A stretch of 64,000 nt of DNA from contig CAZBIC010000015.1 in the NCBI GenBank assembly GCA_964491875.1, forward strand, positions 86,524 to 150,523, in the 5' to 3' direction. Of this stretch, positions 24,773 to 33,295 are shown one piece after another (the stretch's first letter is position 1; each line of letters opens with the position of its first letter). Under the pieces are notes generated by a model that did no database searches, was not told the DNA's origin, and was given only the letters and a program-made list of their open reading frames with translations. This DNA is from JADJPG01 sp964491875. GTDB lineage: Bacteria; Verrucomicrobiota; Verrucomicrobiia; Limisphaerales; JADJPG01. The position numbers and the translations under genes were made by a program.

Positions 24773-26236
24773 ATGCTGAACAGCCTCACCATTTCCGAAC
24801 TCGTCGCTCGGCTCGCGAAACGCGAAACCTCCGCACGCCACGTCACCCAGGCGTGCCTCGATCAAATCTCGCGCGTCGATGGAAACATTCACGCGTTCCT
24901 CAGCTATGACGCGCCCGACGCCTTGGCTCAAGCCGACGCTGCCGACAAAGCGCTCGCGTCCGGCACGACCCACGCGCAACGTCCCCTGCTCGGCGTTCCC
25001 ATCGCGCTGAAGGACGTACTCGCCGTGAAGAACCAGCCGCTCGGCTGCGCGTCGAAGATTCTCACGAAGTTCACCTCGCCCTACGACGCCACCGTCGTCG
25101 AGAAACTGAAAGCGGCTGGCGCCATCGTCTTCGGGCGATTGAACATGGACGAGTTCGCGATGGGCAGCTCGACGGAGAACTCTGCCTTCGTGACAACACG
25201 CAACCCGTGGGACACCGCGCGCATTCCCGGCGGTTCGTCCGGCGGATCCGCCGCTGCGGTCGCGGCTGATGAATGTCTGGCCACGCTCGGCAGCGACACC
25301 GGCGGATCAATCCGCCAGCCCGCGGCGCTCTGCGGCTGCGTCGGACTCAAGCCCACTTACGGACGCGTCTCTCGCTACGGCCTCGTCGCCTTTGCCTCGT
25401 CGCTCGATCAAATCGGTCCGTTCACCAAGGACATCCGCGACGCGGCCACGATACTCAATGTCATCAGTGGACGCGACGAGCGCGATTCCACCAGCGTGCC
25501 CGAGCCGGTGCCTGACTACACCGCTGCGCTGACCGGCAACATCAAGGGACTCAGGATCGGTCTGCCGAAGGAATACTTCATCGGCGGTCTCGATAAGGAA
25601 GTGACGGATGCCGTCAATGCCGCGGTGAAGCAGTTGGAGAAACTCGGCGCGGAGATCGTCGAAATTTCCCTACCGCACACCGATTACGCCGTCGCTGTTT
25701 ACTACATCATCGCGACAGCCGAAGCCTCCGCGAACCTCGCGCGCTTTGACGGCATTCGTTACGGTCTGCGCGTGGATGGGGCGGACCCAATTGAACTCTA
25801 CAGCAAGACCCGCGGCGCGGGCTTCGGACCGGAAGTGAAGCGCCGCATCATTCTCGGCACCTACGTGCTGAGCAGCGGTTACTACGACGCGTATTACCTC
25901 CGCGCGCAAAAGGTCCGCACGCTGATCCGTCAGGATTTCTTGAAAGCGTTTGAGAAGGTCGACCTCGTCGTCACGCCCACCACGCCGACGCCGGCATTCA
26001 AGGCAGGTGAGAAGTCTGATGACCCGATGCAGATGTATCTCTCCGACATCTTCACCATCTCGTGCAATCTCGCCGGCATTCCGGGCGTGAGCCTGCCGTG
26101 CGGATTCTCGACCAACCCGAAACTCCCCATCGGCCTGCAACTGCTTGGGAAGCCGTTCGGCGAAGAAACTCTCCTCCGTGCCGCGCACGCTTACGAGCAA
26201 TCCACGGCGTGGCACAAGGAACGTCCGAAACTCTAA
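24773..26236 (+). CDS. gatA: Aspartyl/glutamyl-tRNA amidotransferase subunit A
   Basis: 487 residues, full length. The amidase-signature Ser-cisSer-Lys triad is present: Lys80 in PIALKDVL, the GGSSGGSAAAVAA loop, and GSDTGGSIRQPAALCG with the nucleophilic Ser. It generates ammonia from glutamine for the transamidation of mischarged tRNA. Its presence implies that a glutamyl-tRNAGln route is used, consistent with the lone gltX in this window. Confidence 0.97.
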   Translation: MLNSLTISELVARLAKRETSARHVTQACLDQISRVDGNIHAFLSYDAPDALAQADAADKALASGTTHAQRPLLGVPIALKDVLAVKNQPLGCASKILTKFTSPYDATVVEKLKAAGAIVFGRLNMDEFAMGSSTENSAFVTTRNPWDTARIPGGSSGGSAAAVAADECLATLGSDTGGSIRQPAALCGCVGLKPTYGRVSRYGLVAFASSLDQIGPFTKDIRDAATILNVISGRDERDSTSVPEPVPDYTAALTGNIKGLRIGLPKEYFIGGLDKEVTDAVNAAVKQLEKLGAEIVEISLPHTDYAVAVYYIIATAEASANLARFDGIRYGLRVDGADPIELYSKTRGAGFGPEVKRRIILGTYVLSSGYYDAYYLRAQKVRTLIRQDFLKAFEKVDLVVTPTTPTPAFKAGEKSDDPMQMYLSDIFTISCNLAGIPGVSLPCGFSTNPKLPIGLQLLGKPFGEETLLRAAHAYEQSTAWHKERPKL

Positions 26237-26254
26237 ACTGATCCGTTCCCGTTT

Positions 26255-26461
26255 ATGGCCACGTACGTCTACGAAACGATCCCGCAGAACGCGAAACAGA
26301 AGCCGCGTCGCTTCGAAGTGGTGCAGAAGATGAGCGATCCCGCGCTCACGAAAGATCCCGAGACCGGCGAACCCATCCGCCGTGTCATCGTCGGCGGCAG
26401 CGGTTGGGTCACGCACGGCGCCAGCATCCTTTCGATGAAAGTTCCGCGCGGGCGGAAGTAG
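26255..26461 (+). CDS. FmdB-like small protein that has lost its zinc-ribbon cysteines
   Basis: 68 residues. The middle segment FEVVQKMSDPALTKDPETGEPIRRVI matches the conserved core of FmdB-family regulatory zinc ribbons (usually ...FEVxQxxSDxPLxxCPxCGxxVxRxI) and the start MATYVYE resembles MPxYEYxC. All four expected Cys are replaced; the protein contains no cysteine. It lies 18 bp after gatA and just before rpiB and is probably co-transcribed. Function unknown. Confidence 0.75.
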   Translation: MATYVYETIPQNAKQKPRRFEVVQKMSDPALTKDPETGEPIRRVIVGGSGWVTHGASILSMKVPRGRK

Positions 26462-26482
26462 GTTCTTCGCGCGCTTTTTCTT

Positions 26483-26911
26483 GTGAAGATTGCTCTCGCC
26501 TCCGACCACGCCGGCTTCGAATACAAGGAGGCGATTCGCGAATGGCTGCTCGCGCGCGGTCACGACGTAAAGGACTTCGGCACCTTCAGCAATCAATCCG
26601 TCGACTACCCTGACTTCATCCGTCCCGCGGCGGAGGCGGTTGCTCGTGGCGAATACGAACGCGGCATCGTCCTCGGCGGTTCCGGCAACGGCGAAGCCAT
26701 CGTGGCGAACAAGGTGCGCGGCGTCCGCTGTGGGCTGTGCTGGAACGAGGAATCCGCCCGTCTGAACCGGCAGCACAACGACGGCAATGTGCTGGCACTG
26801 GGGCAACGAATGATGTCGCGTGAACTGGCTCTTCGCATCGTGGAGATTTGGCTGACGACTCCCTTCGAAGGCGGACGACACCTCCCGCGCATCCGTAAGA
26901 TCGAAGGCTGA
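26483..26911 (+). CDS. rpiB: Ribose-5-phosphate isomerase B (GGSGNGE type)
   Basis: 142 residues, with a GTG start at 26483 giving MKIALASDHAGFEYKE. The pocket region VLGGSGNGEAIVANKVRGVRC lacks the catalytic Cys of the E. coli-type enzyme (CGTGxG). It instead has GGSGNGE with Glu71, the form known from actinobacterial (M. tuberculosis-like) RpiB. Interconverts ribose-5-phosphate and ribulose-5-phosphate, or a related aldose/ketose pair such as allose-6-phosphate. It ends 7 bp from the convergent epimerase gene. Confidence 0.92.
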   Translation: MKIALASDHAGFEYKEAIREWLLARGHDVKDFGTFSNQSVDYPDFIRPAAEAVARGEYERGIVLGGSGNGEAIVANKVRGVRCGLCWNEESARLNRQHNDGNVLALGQRMMSRELALRIVEIWLTTPFEGGRHLPRIRKIEG

Positions 26912-26918
26912 GCAGGCG

Positions 26919-27656
26919 CTACGGCTTCGCGGCTTCCAGGATTTTCACCGCATCATCCACCGGCTCGTACCCTAGCAACCGCTGCGCATTGCTGATGTCC
27001 CAGCACCGCCCGGTGTTGCTTGAAATGCCGAAGAAGACGCCGAACGGCAGCTCCGTTTGCACAGACTTCACGAGCAGTTGAACCAAATCCCGCGGGCTGC
27101 ACCATTCACGCTGAATATCACCGGGCGTGCGCAACAGCTCGCTGTCGTATGGCTGAAACCAGCACAGCCGGATGACGACCATGGACATGCCGTGCTTGTC
27201 CGAGTAGTGGCGGGCGAGTGCTTCGCCGAACAACTTCGTGCAGGCGTAGACGGTCGATGGCCTCGCGAGCATGTCGGTCGTCACCAGATCGCCCTTGGGA
27301 TAGTTCAGCACCGTCTGTCCCGTGCTCGTGAAGACGACCTTCTTGACGCCCGCTTGCCTCGCCGCCTCGAACGCGTTGTAGACTCCTTCAAGATTCATCG
27401 GCAGCAGGCACGTGTGAAAATCGGCTTCATCCGAAATCGCCGCGAGATGAATCATTGCCTTCACGCCGGCACACGCTAGACGAATGGCATCGAGGTCCCG
27501 GATGTCGGCCAGCACAAACTCGTCATCACCATCCAGCGTGATCGACTTTAGCGGCTGGGCATCGAGCAGACGCAGCGCGTAATGTTCGCGCAACAACGGC
27601 ACGATCTCCTTGCCCACCCGTCCACCCGGGCCCGTCACCAAAATGCGGTCTCGCAT
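26919..27656 (-). CDS. NAD-dependent epimerase/dehydratase (extended SDR)
   Basis: 245 residues from the ATG at 27656, which lies 1 base past the stop of the MIP channel gene and gives MRDRILVTGPGGRVGKEI. The longer frame is not needed. Rossmann motif TGPGGRVG; catalytic Tyr-Lys in YACTKLFGEALARHYS (YxxxK). It resembles the uronate dehydrogenase/NAD-dependent epimerase group (FTSTGQTVLNYPKG). Last gene of a four-gene sugar operon. Confidence 0.88.
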   Translation of the reverse strand: MRDRILVTGPGGRVGKEIVPLLREHYALRLLDAQPLKSITLDGDDEFVLADIRDLDAIRLACAGVKAMIHLAAISDEADFHTCLLPMNLEGVYNAFEAARQAGVKKVVFTSTGQTVLNYPKGDLVTTDMLARPSTVYACTKLFGEALARHYSDKHGMSMVVIRLCWFQPYDSELLRTPGDIQREWCSPRDLVQLLVKSVQTELPFGVFFGISSNTGRCWDISNAQRLLGYEPVDDAVKILEAAKP

Positions 27657-27657
27657 A

Positions 27658-28389
27658 TCACGCCGGCCAGACGGCGCGATAAAAGAACGCCGCCGCCACG
27701 CCACCGATCACCGGACCCACAATCGGAATCCACGCGTAGCCCCAATCGGATCCACCCTTGCCGGAGATCGGCAACAGCGCGTAGGCGAGCCGCGGGCCCA
27801 AATCACGCGCCGGATTGATCGCGTAACCGGTCGGGCCTCCCAGCGAGATGCCGATGGCAAGCACGATGAAGCCGACGAGCAACGGACCGAAGCCTTCCTT
27901 AAAGCCGCTGCCAGCGACAAGATTCGCCGGCGTCAGAATCGCCAGCACGCCGAGCACGAGCACAAACGTCCCGATGATTTCACAGATGAGGTTCGATAAC
28001 GGATTCCGAATTGCCGGAGCGGTGCAGAACACGCCGAGCTTGCTCGCAGGGTCCGCTGTCTCGCGCCAGTGCGGCAGATATGCGAGCCACACCAACACGG
28101 CGCCCGTGAACGCTCCCGCCATCTGCGCCGCGATGTAGCCCGCGACGTCCGCCGCCGCGAACTTTCCAATCGCCGCCATCGCCAGCGTCACGGCGGGATT
28201 GAAATGTCCGCCGCTGAACGAACCGAAGCAGTACACGGCGAGCGTCACCGCCAAGCCCCAGCCCGTGGCTACCACCATCCAGCCCGCGTTCTGCGCCTTG
28301 GATTTGTTCAGCGCCACGTTCGCCACCACGCCGTCGCCGAGGAGAATCAGCAACGCCGTGCCGAGATATTCCGCCAGTAGTTTACTCAT
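27658..28389 (-). CDS. MIP-family channel, glycerol facilitator-like
   Basis: 243 residues from the ATG at 28389 (MSKLLAEYLGTALLILLGDG). Six membrane segments with the two half-helix motifs: SGGHFNPAVT in the first half and GYAINPARDLGPR in the second. The Asp after NPAR is the aquaglyceroporin signature, so glycerol or small polyol passage is more likely than water only. Located between an SDR and an epimerase gene, which suggests uptake of a small sugar alcohol or acid feeding that pathway. Confidence 0.9.
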   Translation of the reverse strand: MSKLLAEYLGTALLILLGDGVVANVALNKSKAQNAGWMVVATGWGLAVTLAVYCFGSFSGGHFNPAVTLAMAAIGKFAAADVAGYIAAQMAGAFTGAVLVWLAYLPHWRETADPASKLGVFCTAPAIRNPLSNLICEIIGTFVLVLGVLAILTPANLVAGSGFKEGFGPLLVGFIVLAIGISLGGPTGYAINPARDLGPRLAYALLPISGKGGSDWGYAWIPIVGPVIGGVAAAFFYRAVWPA

Positions 28390-28422
28390 GATGAAATCAA
28401 ATGCCGCACGAACACACCGCAC

Positions 28423-29181
28423 TCATTGCGCCGTCCAACCGCCATCGATCAACACGTCCGTTCCAGTGATGAACCCGGACTCGTCCGAACAGAGATACAC
28501 TGCGAGCTTGCCGATCTCCTCGACATTGCCCCAGCGACCCGCCGGAATCTTCGAGATGAACTGCGCGTTCGCCTCCGGGTTCTGGAGAATCGGCGTGTTC
28601 ATCTCCGTCGCGAACGGTCCGGGACTGATGCCGTTCACCGTGATCTTCTCCGGTGCCAGCTCCAGCGCGAGCGCCTTGGTGAAGCCGAGCAACCCCGCCT
28701 TGCTCGCGCAATAGGCCGTCCGCTGCGGCAAGGCGATGTGGCTCATGATCGAGGTCATGTTGAGGATGCGTCCGTAGCCTCGCCCTTTCATCTGCGGCAC
28801 GAACGCACGACAGAGCAGAAAGACGCTGGTGAGATTCGTGTCCTGCACGGCGCGCCACTCGTCGAGCGTGAACTCCGTGACCGGCTTGCGGATGTTGATG
28901 CCGGCATTGTTGATGAGAATCTGCGCCGGACCGACCAGCGCTGAGACATTGTCCGGGAGGCGTTTCACCTGTTCCTCGTGCGTCACGTCCGCGACCAACA
29001 CGTGAGCTTCACCACCGCGTTGACGACACTCCGCCGCGACGGCTTCGAGTTGCTCGCGATTCCGTGAGACGAGGACGACCTTGACGCCCGCTTCCGCCAG
29101 CGAAAGGGCCATGGCCTTGCCCAGGCCTTTGCTCGCGCCGGTGATGACCGCCACTTTCCCGGCCAGTTTCTTTTCGCTCAT
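28423..29181 (-). CDS. Short-chain dehydrogenase, gluconate/ketogluconate type
   Basis: 252 residues, classical SDR. TGASKGLG cofactor motif (residues about 14-21), NNAG at about 90, and catalytic Ser, Tyr, Lys in MTSIMSHIALPQRTAYCASKAGL. The overall sequence resembles gluconate 5-dehydrogenase or 2-deoxy-gluconate 3-dehydrogenase (KduD). C-terminal ITGTDVLIDGGWTAQ is complete. It starts 4 bases after the DUF1080 stop and precedes the MIP channel. Confidence 0.9.
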   Translation of the reverse strand: MSEKKLAGKVAVITGASKGLGKAMALSLAEAGVKVVLVSRNREQLEAVAAECRQRGGEAHVLVADVTHEEQVKRLPDNVSALVGPAQILINNAGINIRKPVTEFTLDEWRAVQDTNLTSVFLLCRAFVPQMKGRGYGRILNMTSIMSHIALPQRTAYCASKAGLLGFTKALALELAPEKITVNGISPGPFATEMNTPILQNPEANAQFISKIPAGRWGNVEEIGKLAVYLCSDESGFITGTDVLIDGGWTAQ

Positions 29182-29185
29182 GAGG

Positions 29186-29920
29186 TCAGGGAAGCGGCTT
29201 CAGTTTGATGTTCTTGAACCAGCACGGGCTGCCGTGATCCTGGAGACCAATGTAGCCGCGCTGCGGATGGTCTTTGTAGGCGACGTCGAACTTGTGCGCG
29301 CTGCCATCCGGACGTTTGTTCGCTTCCAGAAACAAATCGAAATCACCGCGCGTCACCGGCTCGCCGTTCAACACCACTTCGACGCGATTGCTGATGCACG
29401 CAATCTCCATCTGGTTCCAGTCGCCCACCGGCTTCATCGCGTTCTTCACCGGCTTCACGAGATCGTAAAGCGAGCCAGTGTCGTGGAAACCCGCCTCCTT
29501 CGTGTCATCAATCGCAATCTCGATTCCATTGAACCCGACGTCCTTGCCGGGCCGAGGCTCCAGCGACGCCGTACGCACGAACACGCCGCTGTTGCACTTC
29601 GCGCTGATCTTGAAGTCGAGCTTGAGCACGAAGTTCGCCCACTGCTGCGTGTGCACGAGCATGTAGTGCCCGCTCTTGTGCGGCTGCAAACTCCCCTGCT
29701 CCACCGAAGTCTTGCTCGGCTTGCGATCACTCGTCATCCAGCCCGCCGTCGATTTTCCATCGAAGATCAGCAGCCAGCCATCGCGAGCTTCCGCTTCGGA
29801 CAATTCGTTGTCCGCCGCAATCGCCCGTGGCGCGACGAGCGCGATGCCTGTGACCAGAACCAGCCCGCAAAAGCGTCGTGTCTGCCGGAACGCGCTGGAT
29901 ACCAAACGCCGAGAGTTCAT
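29186..29920 (-). CDS. Exported DUF1080 (3-keto-disaccharide hydrolase-like) protein
   Basis: About 244 residues from the ATG at 29920 (MNSRRLVSSAF then a hydrophobic stretch ending in IAAD). Two in-frame ATGs lie further up at 29932 and 29947, so the start is uncertain. The mature protein has the DUF1080/LamG-like signatures WLLIFDGKSTAGWM, FVLKLDFKISAKCNSGVFVRT, NGIEIAIDD and RGYIGLQDHGSPCWFKNIKLKPLP. Members hydrolyse 3-keto-glycosides in related bacteria. First gene of the operon with an SDR, MIP channel and epimerase, consistent with exported sugar breakdown followed by uptake and oxidation. Confidence 0.88.
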   Translation of the reverse strand: MNSRRLVSSAFRQTRRFCGLVLVTGIALVAPRAIAADNELSEAEARDGWLLIFDGKSTAGWMTSDRKPSKTSVEQGSLQPHKSGHYMLVHTQQWANFVLKLDFKISAKCNSGVFVRTASLEPRPGKDVGFNGIEIAIDDTKEAGFHDTGSLYDLVKPVKNAMKPVGDWNQMEIACISNRVEVVLNGEPVTRGDFDLFLEANKRPDGSAHKFDVAYKDHPQRGYIGLQDHGSPCWFKNIKLKPLP

Positions 29921-30013
29921 GTTCGAGACCATTTGTGCTCCTGCCATAGTTGGGACGCCTCTTTATTCCGGCACCGCCCGGAACTGGCAAGGTCAAAGCA
30001 CCCCGAACCAAAA

Positions 30014-30220
30014 CTAGGACGCCTTCCGGCAGCTCGGACGCACCATCGACAGCGGCCGGCGGAGATGCGTGATCACCCATTCCTGCGCCTCGACGCGATC
30101 CGCCATCGACCCGCCTTCCAGGTAAAGGTTGTTTTCGTGGTAGACCACCCGCGCCTCCCCGAAGATGCCCAGCAGGACGCTCTTTTCCTTTTCAGCAAAC
30201 TCCGCAATTCGATTCTTCAT
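30014..30220 (-). CDS. Small conserved-looking hypothetical protein
   Basis: 68 residues, soluble and charged (starts MKNRIAEFAEKEKSVLLGIFGEA, ends SMVRPSCRKAS). Codon choice is G/C-rich at third positions like its neighbours, which argues for a real gene. No family recognised, and no Shine-Dalgarno is obvious. It lies about 110 bp downstream of the DUF1552 gene on the same strand. Confidence 0.55.
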   Translation of the reverse strand: MKNRIAEFAEKEKSVLLGIFGEARVVYHENNLYLEGGSMADRVEAQEWVITHLRRPLSMVRPSCRKAS

Positions 30221-30328
30221 GCCCGCCAGTCTGGACCAGACCGTCAGACATCCGCAGGGGCACCCAAAAGTTTCCGTAAATTCGCCGAGAAAAAGCGCGG
30301 CGAACGCCGGCCACGGAAAGCCGTGGAC

Positions 30329-31666
30329 CTACACCAACTCCAGACCGCGCATCGTGCCGGTGGAGGAGGCGAACTTGTCCGTCTCCAGGCCCATGCGTTG
30401 CAGCATCGAGACAAAGAGATTCGGCAGCGGATAATTGTGCTGGGTGTCGAACGCCAAATGCTGGCCGTGCTTGAACCCGCCGCCAGCGAAGATCGTCGGC
30501 ATGTTCGTCGTGACATGGGTGTTCGCGTTGCCGAGGTTCGACCCGTAGAGAATCATCGTGCGATCCAGCAACGTGTCGCCGTCTTCCTTGACCGCCTGCA
30601 ATTCGCTGAACAGCTCGGCCAACAGCTTCATGTGCCACTCGTCAATGTTCTTCAACTGCGCGAGCTTCTCCTTCGATTTGCCGTGGTGCGAAAGGTTGTG
30701 ATATCCGTCGCTTGTCTTCACTTCACCGAACTCGATGGCCGGAGAATTCACGCTATCGAGCAGCAGCGACACGGAGCGCGTGGAATCCGTCTCAAACGCC
30801 ATCCGCGCCATGTCATACATCAGCTTCACCTTGTCCATGTACGCCTTCGGACTCGCCGGATCGAGCGGCACCGGCGCGCTGACTTTCGGCTTCGGGCGAT
30901 CCTCCCATTCACGCGACATCTGCATCCGTTGCTCCAGGTCACGCACGCTGGTGAAGTATTGATCCAGCCGGTCGCGATCGCGCGCGCCGACCTTGCGTTG
31001 CAAATCCTTCGCCTGCCCGGCAACCGCATCGAGAATGCTCTGTCCCGTCTCCAGCTTGCGCACCTGCGCTTCTGTCTCGGACTTCGTGCCTTGCAGGAAC
31101 ATGCGGGCGAACACATCCGCCGCCTTTTCCTCACACGGAATCAGCACGCCTGAACCGGTCCACGACAGCGATCGAATGCCTTGCTGAACGTTCACGCCGA
31201 GCGTGAGCGACGGAAACCGCGTGAGATGCCCGATGCGTTCGCTGATGTATTGATCGAGCGAAATGGTGTTCCTGAAGCCAGCACTGCCCGGATGCGGTGC
31301 AGCGGTGAGAAAGCAATTGTCCGCCGGATGCCCGCCATCGACCTCCGGATGCGACACGCCGCTGAAGACTGTGAACCGATTCTGATGCGACTTGAGCAGT
31401 TCGAGGTAAGGAGACATCGCGTAGCCACTGCCGGCGTTCTTCGGGAAGAAATGTTCCGGCAGCAGACCCAGGTTGTTGCAGATGCCGAAGAACCGGCGCG
31501 GCTTTCCACCCGGCGTCGCCGCTGCATCCTTCAAGGCCGACTTCATCACACCCGCGAACGCCGGAGTCATCGCGTCCAGCAACGGCAGCGAAAGGGCGAT
31601 GCCCGCACCGCGGAGGAAGTTACGCCGGGAAAGCGCAGGGCGAGTCGAGACAAAAGGGGCATTCAT
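30329..31666 (-). CDS. DUF1552 family exported protein
   Basis: 445 residues with a twin-arginine signal (LSRRNFLRGAGIALSLPLLDAM). The rest matches DUF1552 as seen in Planctomycetes and Verrucomicrobia: RRFFGICNNLGLLPEHFFP, SGVSHPEVDGGH, SLDQYISERIGHLTRFPSLTLG, TMILYGSNLGNANTHVTTNMPTIFAGGGFKHGQHL. Function unknown. Members usually sit next to a DUF1592-type cytochrome-like gene; here that gene is about 5.5 kb away, and the immediate neighbours are unrelated. Confidence 0.9.
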   Translation of the reverse strand: MNAPFVSTRPALSRRNFLRGAGIALSLPLLDAMTPAFAGVMKSALKDAAATPGGKPRRFFGICNNLGLLPEHFFPKNAGSGYAMSPYLELLKSHQNRFTVFSGVSHPEVDGGHPADNCFLTAAPHPGSAGFRNTISLDQYISERIGHLTRFPSLTLGVNVQQGIRSLSWTGSGVLIPCEEKAADVFARMFLQGTKSETEAQVRKLETGQSILDAVAGQAKDLQRKVGARDRDRLDQYFTSVRDLEQRMQMSREWEDRPKPKVSAPVPLDPASPKAYMDKVKLMYDMARMAFETDSTRSVSLLLDSVNSPAIEFGEVKTSDGYHNLSHHGKSKEKLAQLKNIDEWHMKLLAELFSELQAVKEDGDTLLDRTMILYGSNLGNANTHVTTNMPTIFAGGGFKHGQHLAFDTQHNYPLPNLFVSMLQRMGLETDKFASSTGTMRGLELV

Positions 31667-31888
31667 AGGCTGTTCAGGTTTGTCGCTCCATTAAGGACGG
31701 TGGGCAAGGCGCAATTGTTGAGAAAAAGTTGAGGGCCCGTCCGGAAGCTACGAGGGGACGCCCGCCTACTCCGGAAAAAAAGCGCGAAACTTTTCTCCCC
31801 CTCTTCTTAAGAAGTGGATATGCGCAAATTGCACCCATCAACACAATCGCCAGCCACCCAGGCACGAAGCCCTCATTCCGTCCAGCCC

Positions 31889-33271
31889 ATGAAAACCCGC
31901 CTTCTCCTCAGCCTTGCCGCAACGATCCTTCTCGCGTCTGCCACGCCAGAGACTTTCTCCCAAGGCAGCGCGTTCACCTATCAAGGACGCCTAGACACCT
32001 TTGGTGCGCCAGCGAATGGGTTGTACGACTTCTTATTCAGGCTTCACGATGCCCCCGTCGATGGCACGACCTTCAGTCCCGCCGTCCAGAATAGCCAGGT
32101 TCGAATCACGAACGGTTTATTCACCGCATGGCTCGCTTTTGGCGCGAACGCCTTCAACGGGCAGGAGCGCTGGCTGAGTATCTCCGTGCGCACCAATGGC
32201 AGCGTCAGCTACAGCCCTCTCACCCCACGCCAGCTTGTGACACCCGCGCCTTACGCAATTCATTCCGGCAGCGCGACCGTCGCCTCCGGATTGACCGGTA
32301 GCGTCACGGTACCAGGCACAATTACCGCGCTCGGATTCGTCGGTAACGGCGCCGGACTGACGAACCTTGGCACCAGCTCCGTCCGCCTGAACTCACTCGC
32401 CGCCGCGGACGGCACGCCCGCAAACGCGGTGTTTGTCGATGACGCCGGTCGCGTCGGCATGGGCACCACTCAACCCAGTGTCCGACTCTCGCTGGGCAGC
32501 GACGTCGGCGTGGAGAAACTCGCTGTCGCGGATGGACCCCCAGGTCGCACCACCGGTTTTGGCGTCACGAACAACCTCTTTCGCTTCCACCTCGGCGACA
32601 AGGCGAACTGGTTCTCCTTCTTCATCGACGCCAGCGCTCCCAATCCACTGCTCACTCTCAGCAAGGCTGGGCAGATTGAAAACTTCGACAACTCGGGCAA
32701 CAAGCGAGTGGAGATCGGCGGCACCGCGAACAACTCGCGCCATGGCTCGGTGAGCGTCCACGACAGCAGCGGCATCGCGCGTGCATCCATGTCCGTCGAC
32801 GCCGCCGGTAAAGGCCGGATCGTCTGCGACTACATCCAGATCAATGGCGGTGCGGACATCGCGGAGCCCTTCGAAGTGCGACATGACTCAACGATTCAGC
32901 CCGGGATGGTCGTGGCCATCGATCCGGAACGTCCGGGCGAACTGCGCCTCACTACCCGCGCGTACGATCCCACGGTCGCCGGCATCATCAGCGGCGCGAA
33001 CGGAATTCTCCCCGGTCTCATGCTGCAGCAGAAAGGCACGCTCGCCACCGGCAAACATCCCGTCGCGCTCACCGGACGCGTCTGGTGCCACGTCGACGCC
33101 GATGCCGGAGGAGCCATTCAGCCCGGAGATCTCCTGACGACATCCGACGAACCGGGCCACGCGATGAAGGCTGTAGATCGCCAGCGCGCACCCGGTGCCA
33201 TTATCGGCAAGGCGATGACGCCGCTCGCCAGCGGCAAAGGTCTCGTGCTCGTGTTGGTCAGCCTGCAATAG
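31889..33271 (+). CDS. Exported tail-fibre/choice-of-anchor-like protein
   Basis: 460 residues from the ATG at 31889 with a clear signal (MKTRLLLSLAATILLASATPETFS). N-terminal segment AFTYQGRLDTFGAPANGLYDFLFRLHDA is a motif common in secreted verrucomicrobial proteins. The middle has GRVGMGTTQPSVRLSLG, typical of trimeric fibre-like proteins, and the C-terminus (GGADIAEPFEVRHDSTIQPGM, GRVWCHVDADAGGAIQPGDLLTTS) resembles tail-fibre or peptidase-G2-like ends. It is the first of three co-directional exported genes; the next starts 24 bp downstream. Function unknown. Confidence 0.7.
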   Translation: MKTRLLLSLAATILLASATPETFSQGSAFTYQGRLDTFGAPANGLYDFLFRLHDAPVDGTTFSPAVQNSQVRITNGLFTAWLAFGANAFNGQERWLSISVRTNGSVSYSPLTPRQLVTPAPYAIHSGSATVASGLTGSVTVPGTITALGFVGNGAGLTNLGTSSVRLNSLAAADGTPANAVFVDDAGRVGMGTTQPSVRLSLGSDVGVEKLAVADGPPGRTTGFGVTNNLFRFHLGDKANWFSFFIDASAPNPLLTLSKAGQIENFDNSGNKRVEIGGTANNSRHGSVSVHDSSGIARASMSVDAAGKGRIVCDYIQINGGADIAEPFEVRHDSTIQPGMVVAIDPERPGELRLTTRAYDPTVAGIISGANGILPGLMLQQKGTLATGKHPVALTGRVWCHVDADAGGAIQPGDLLTTSDEPGHAMKAVDRQRAPGAIIGKAMTPLASGKGLVLVLVSLQ

Positions 33272-33295
33272 CGTCACACTCAACTTCACACCGCC

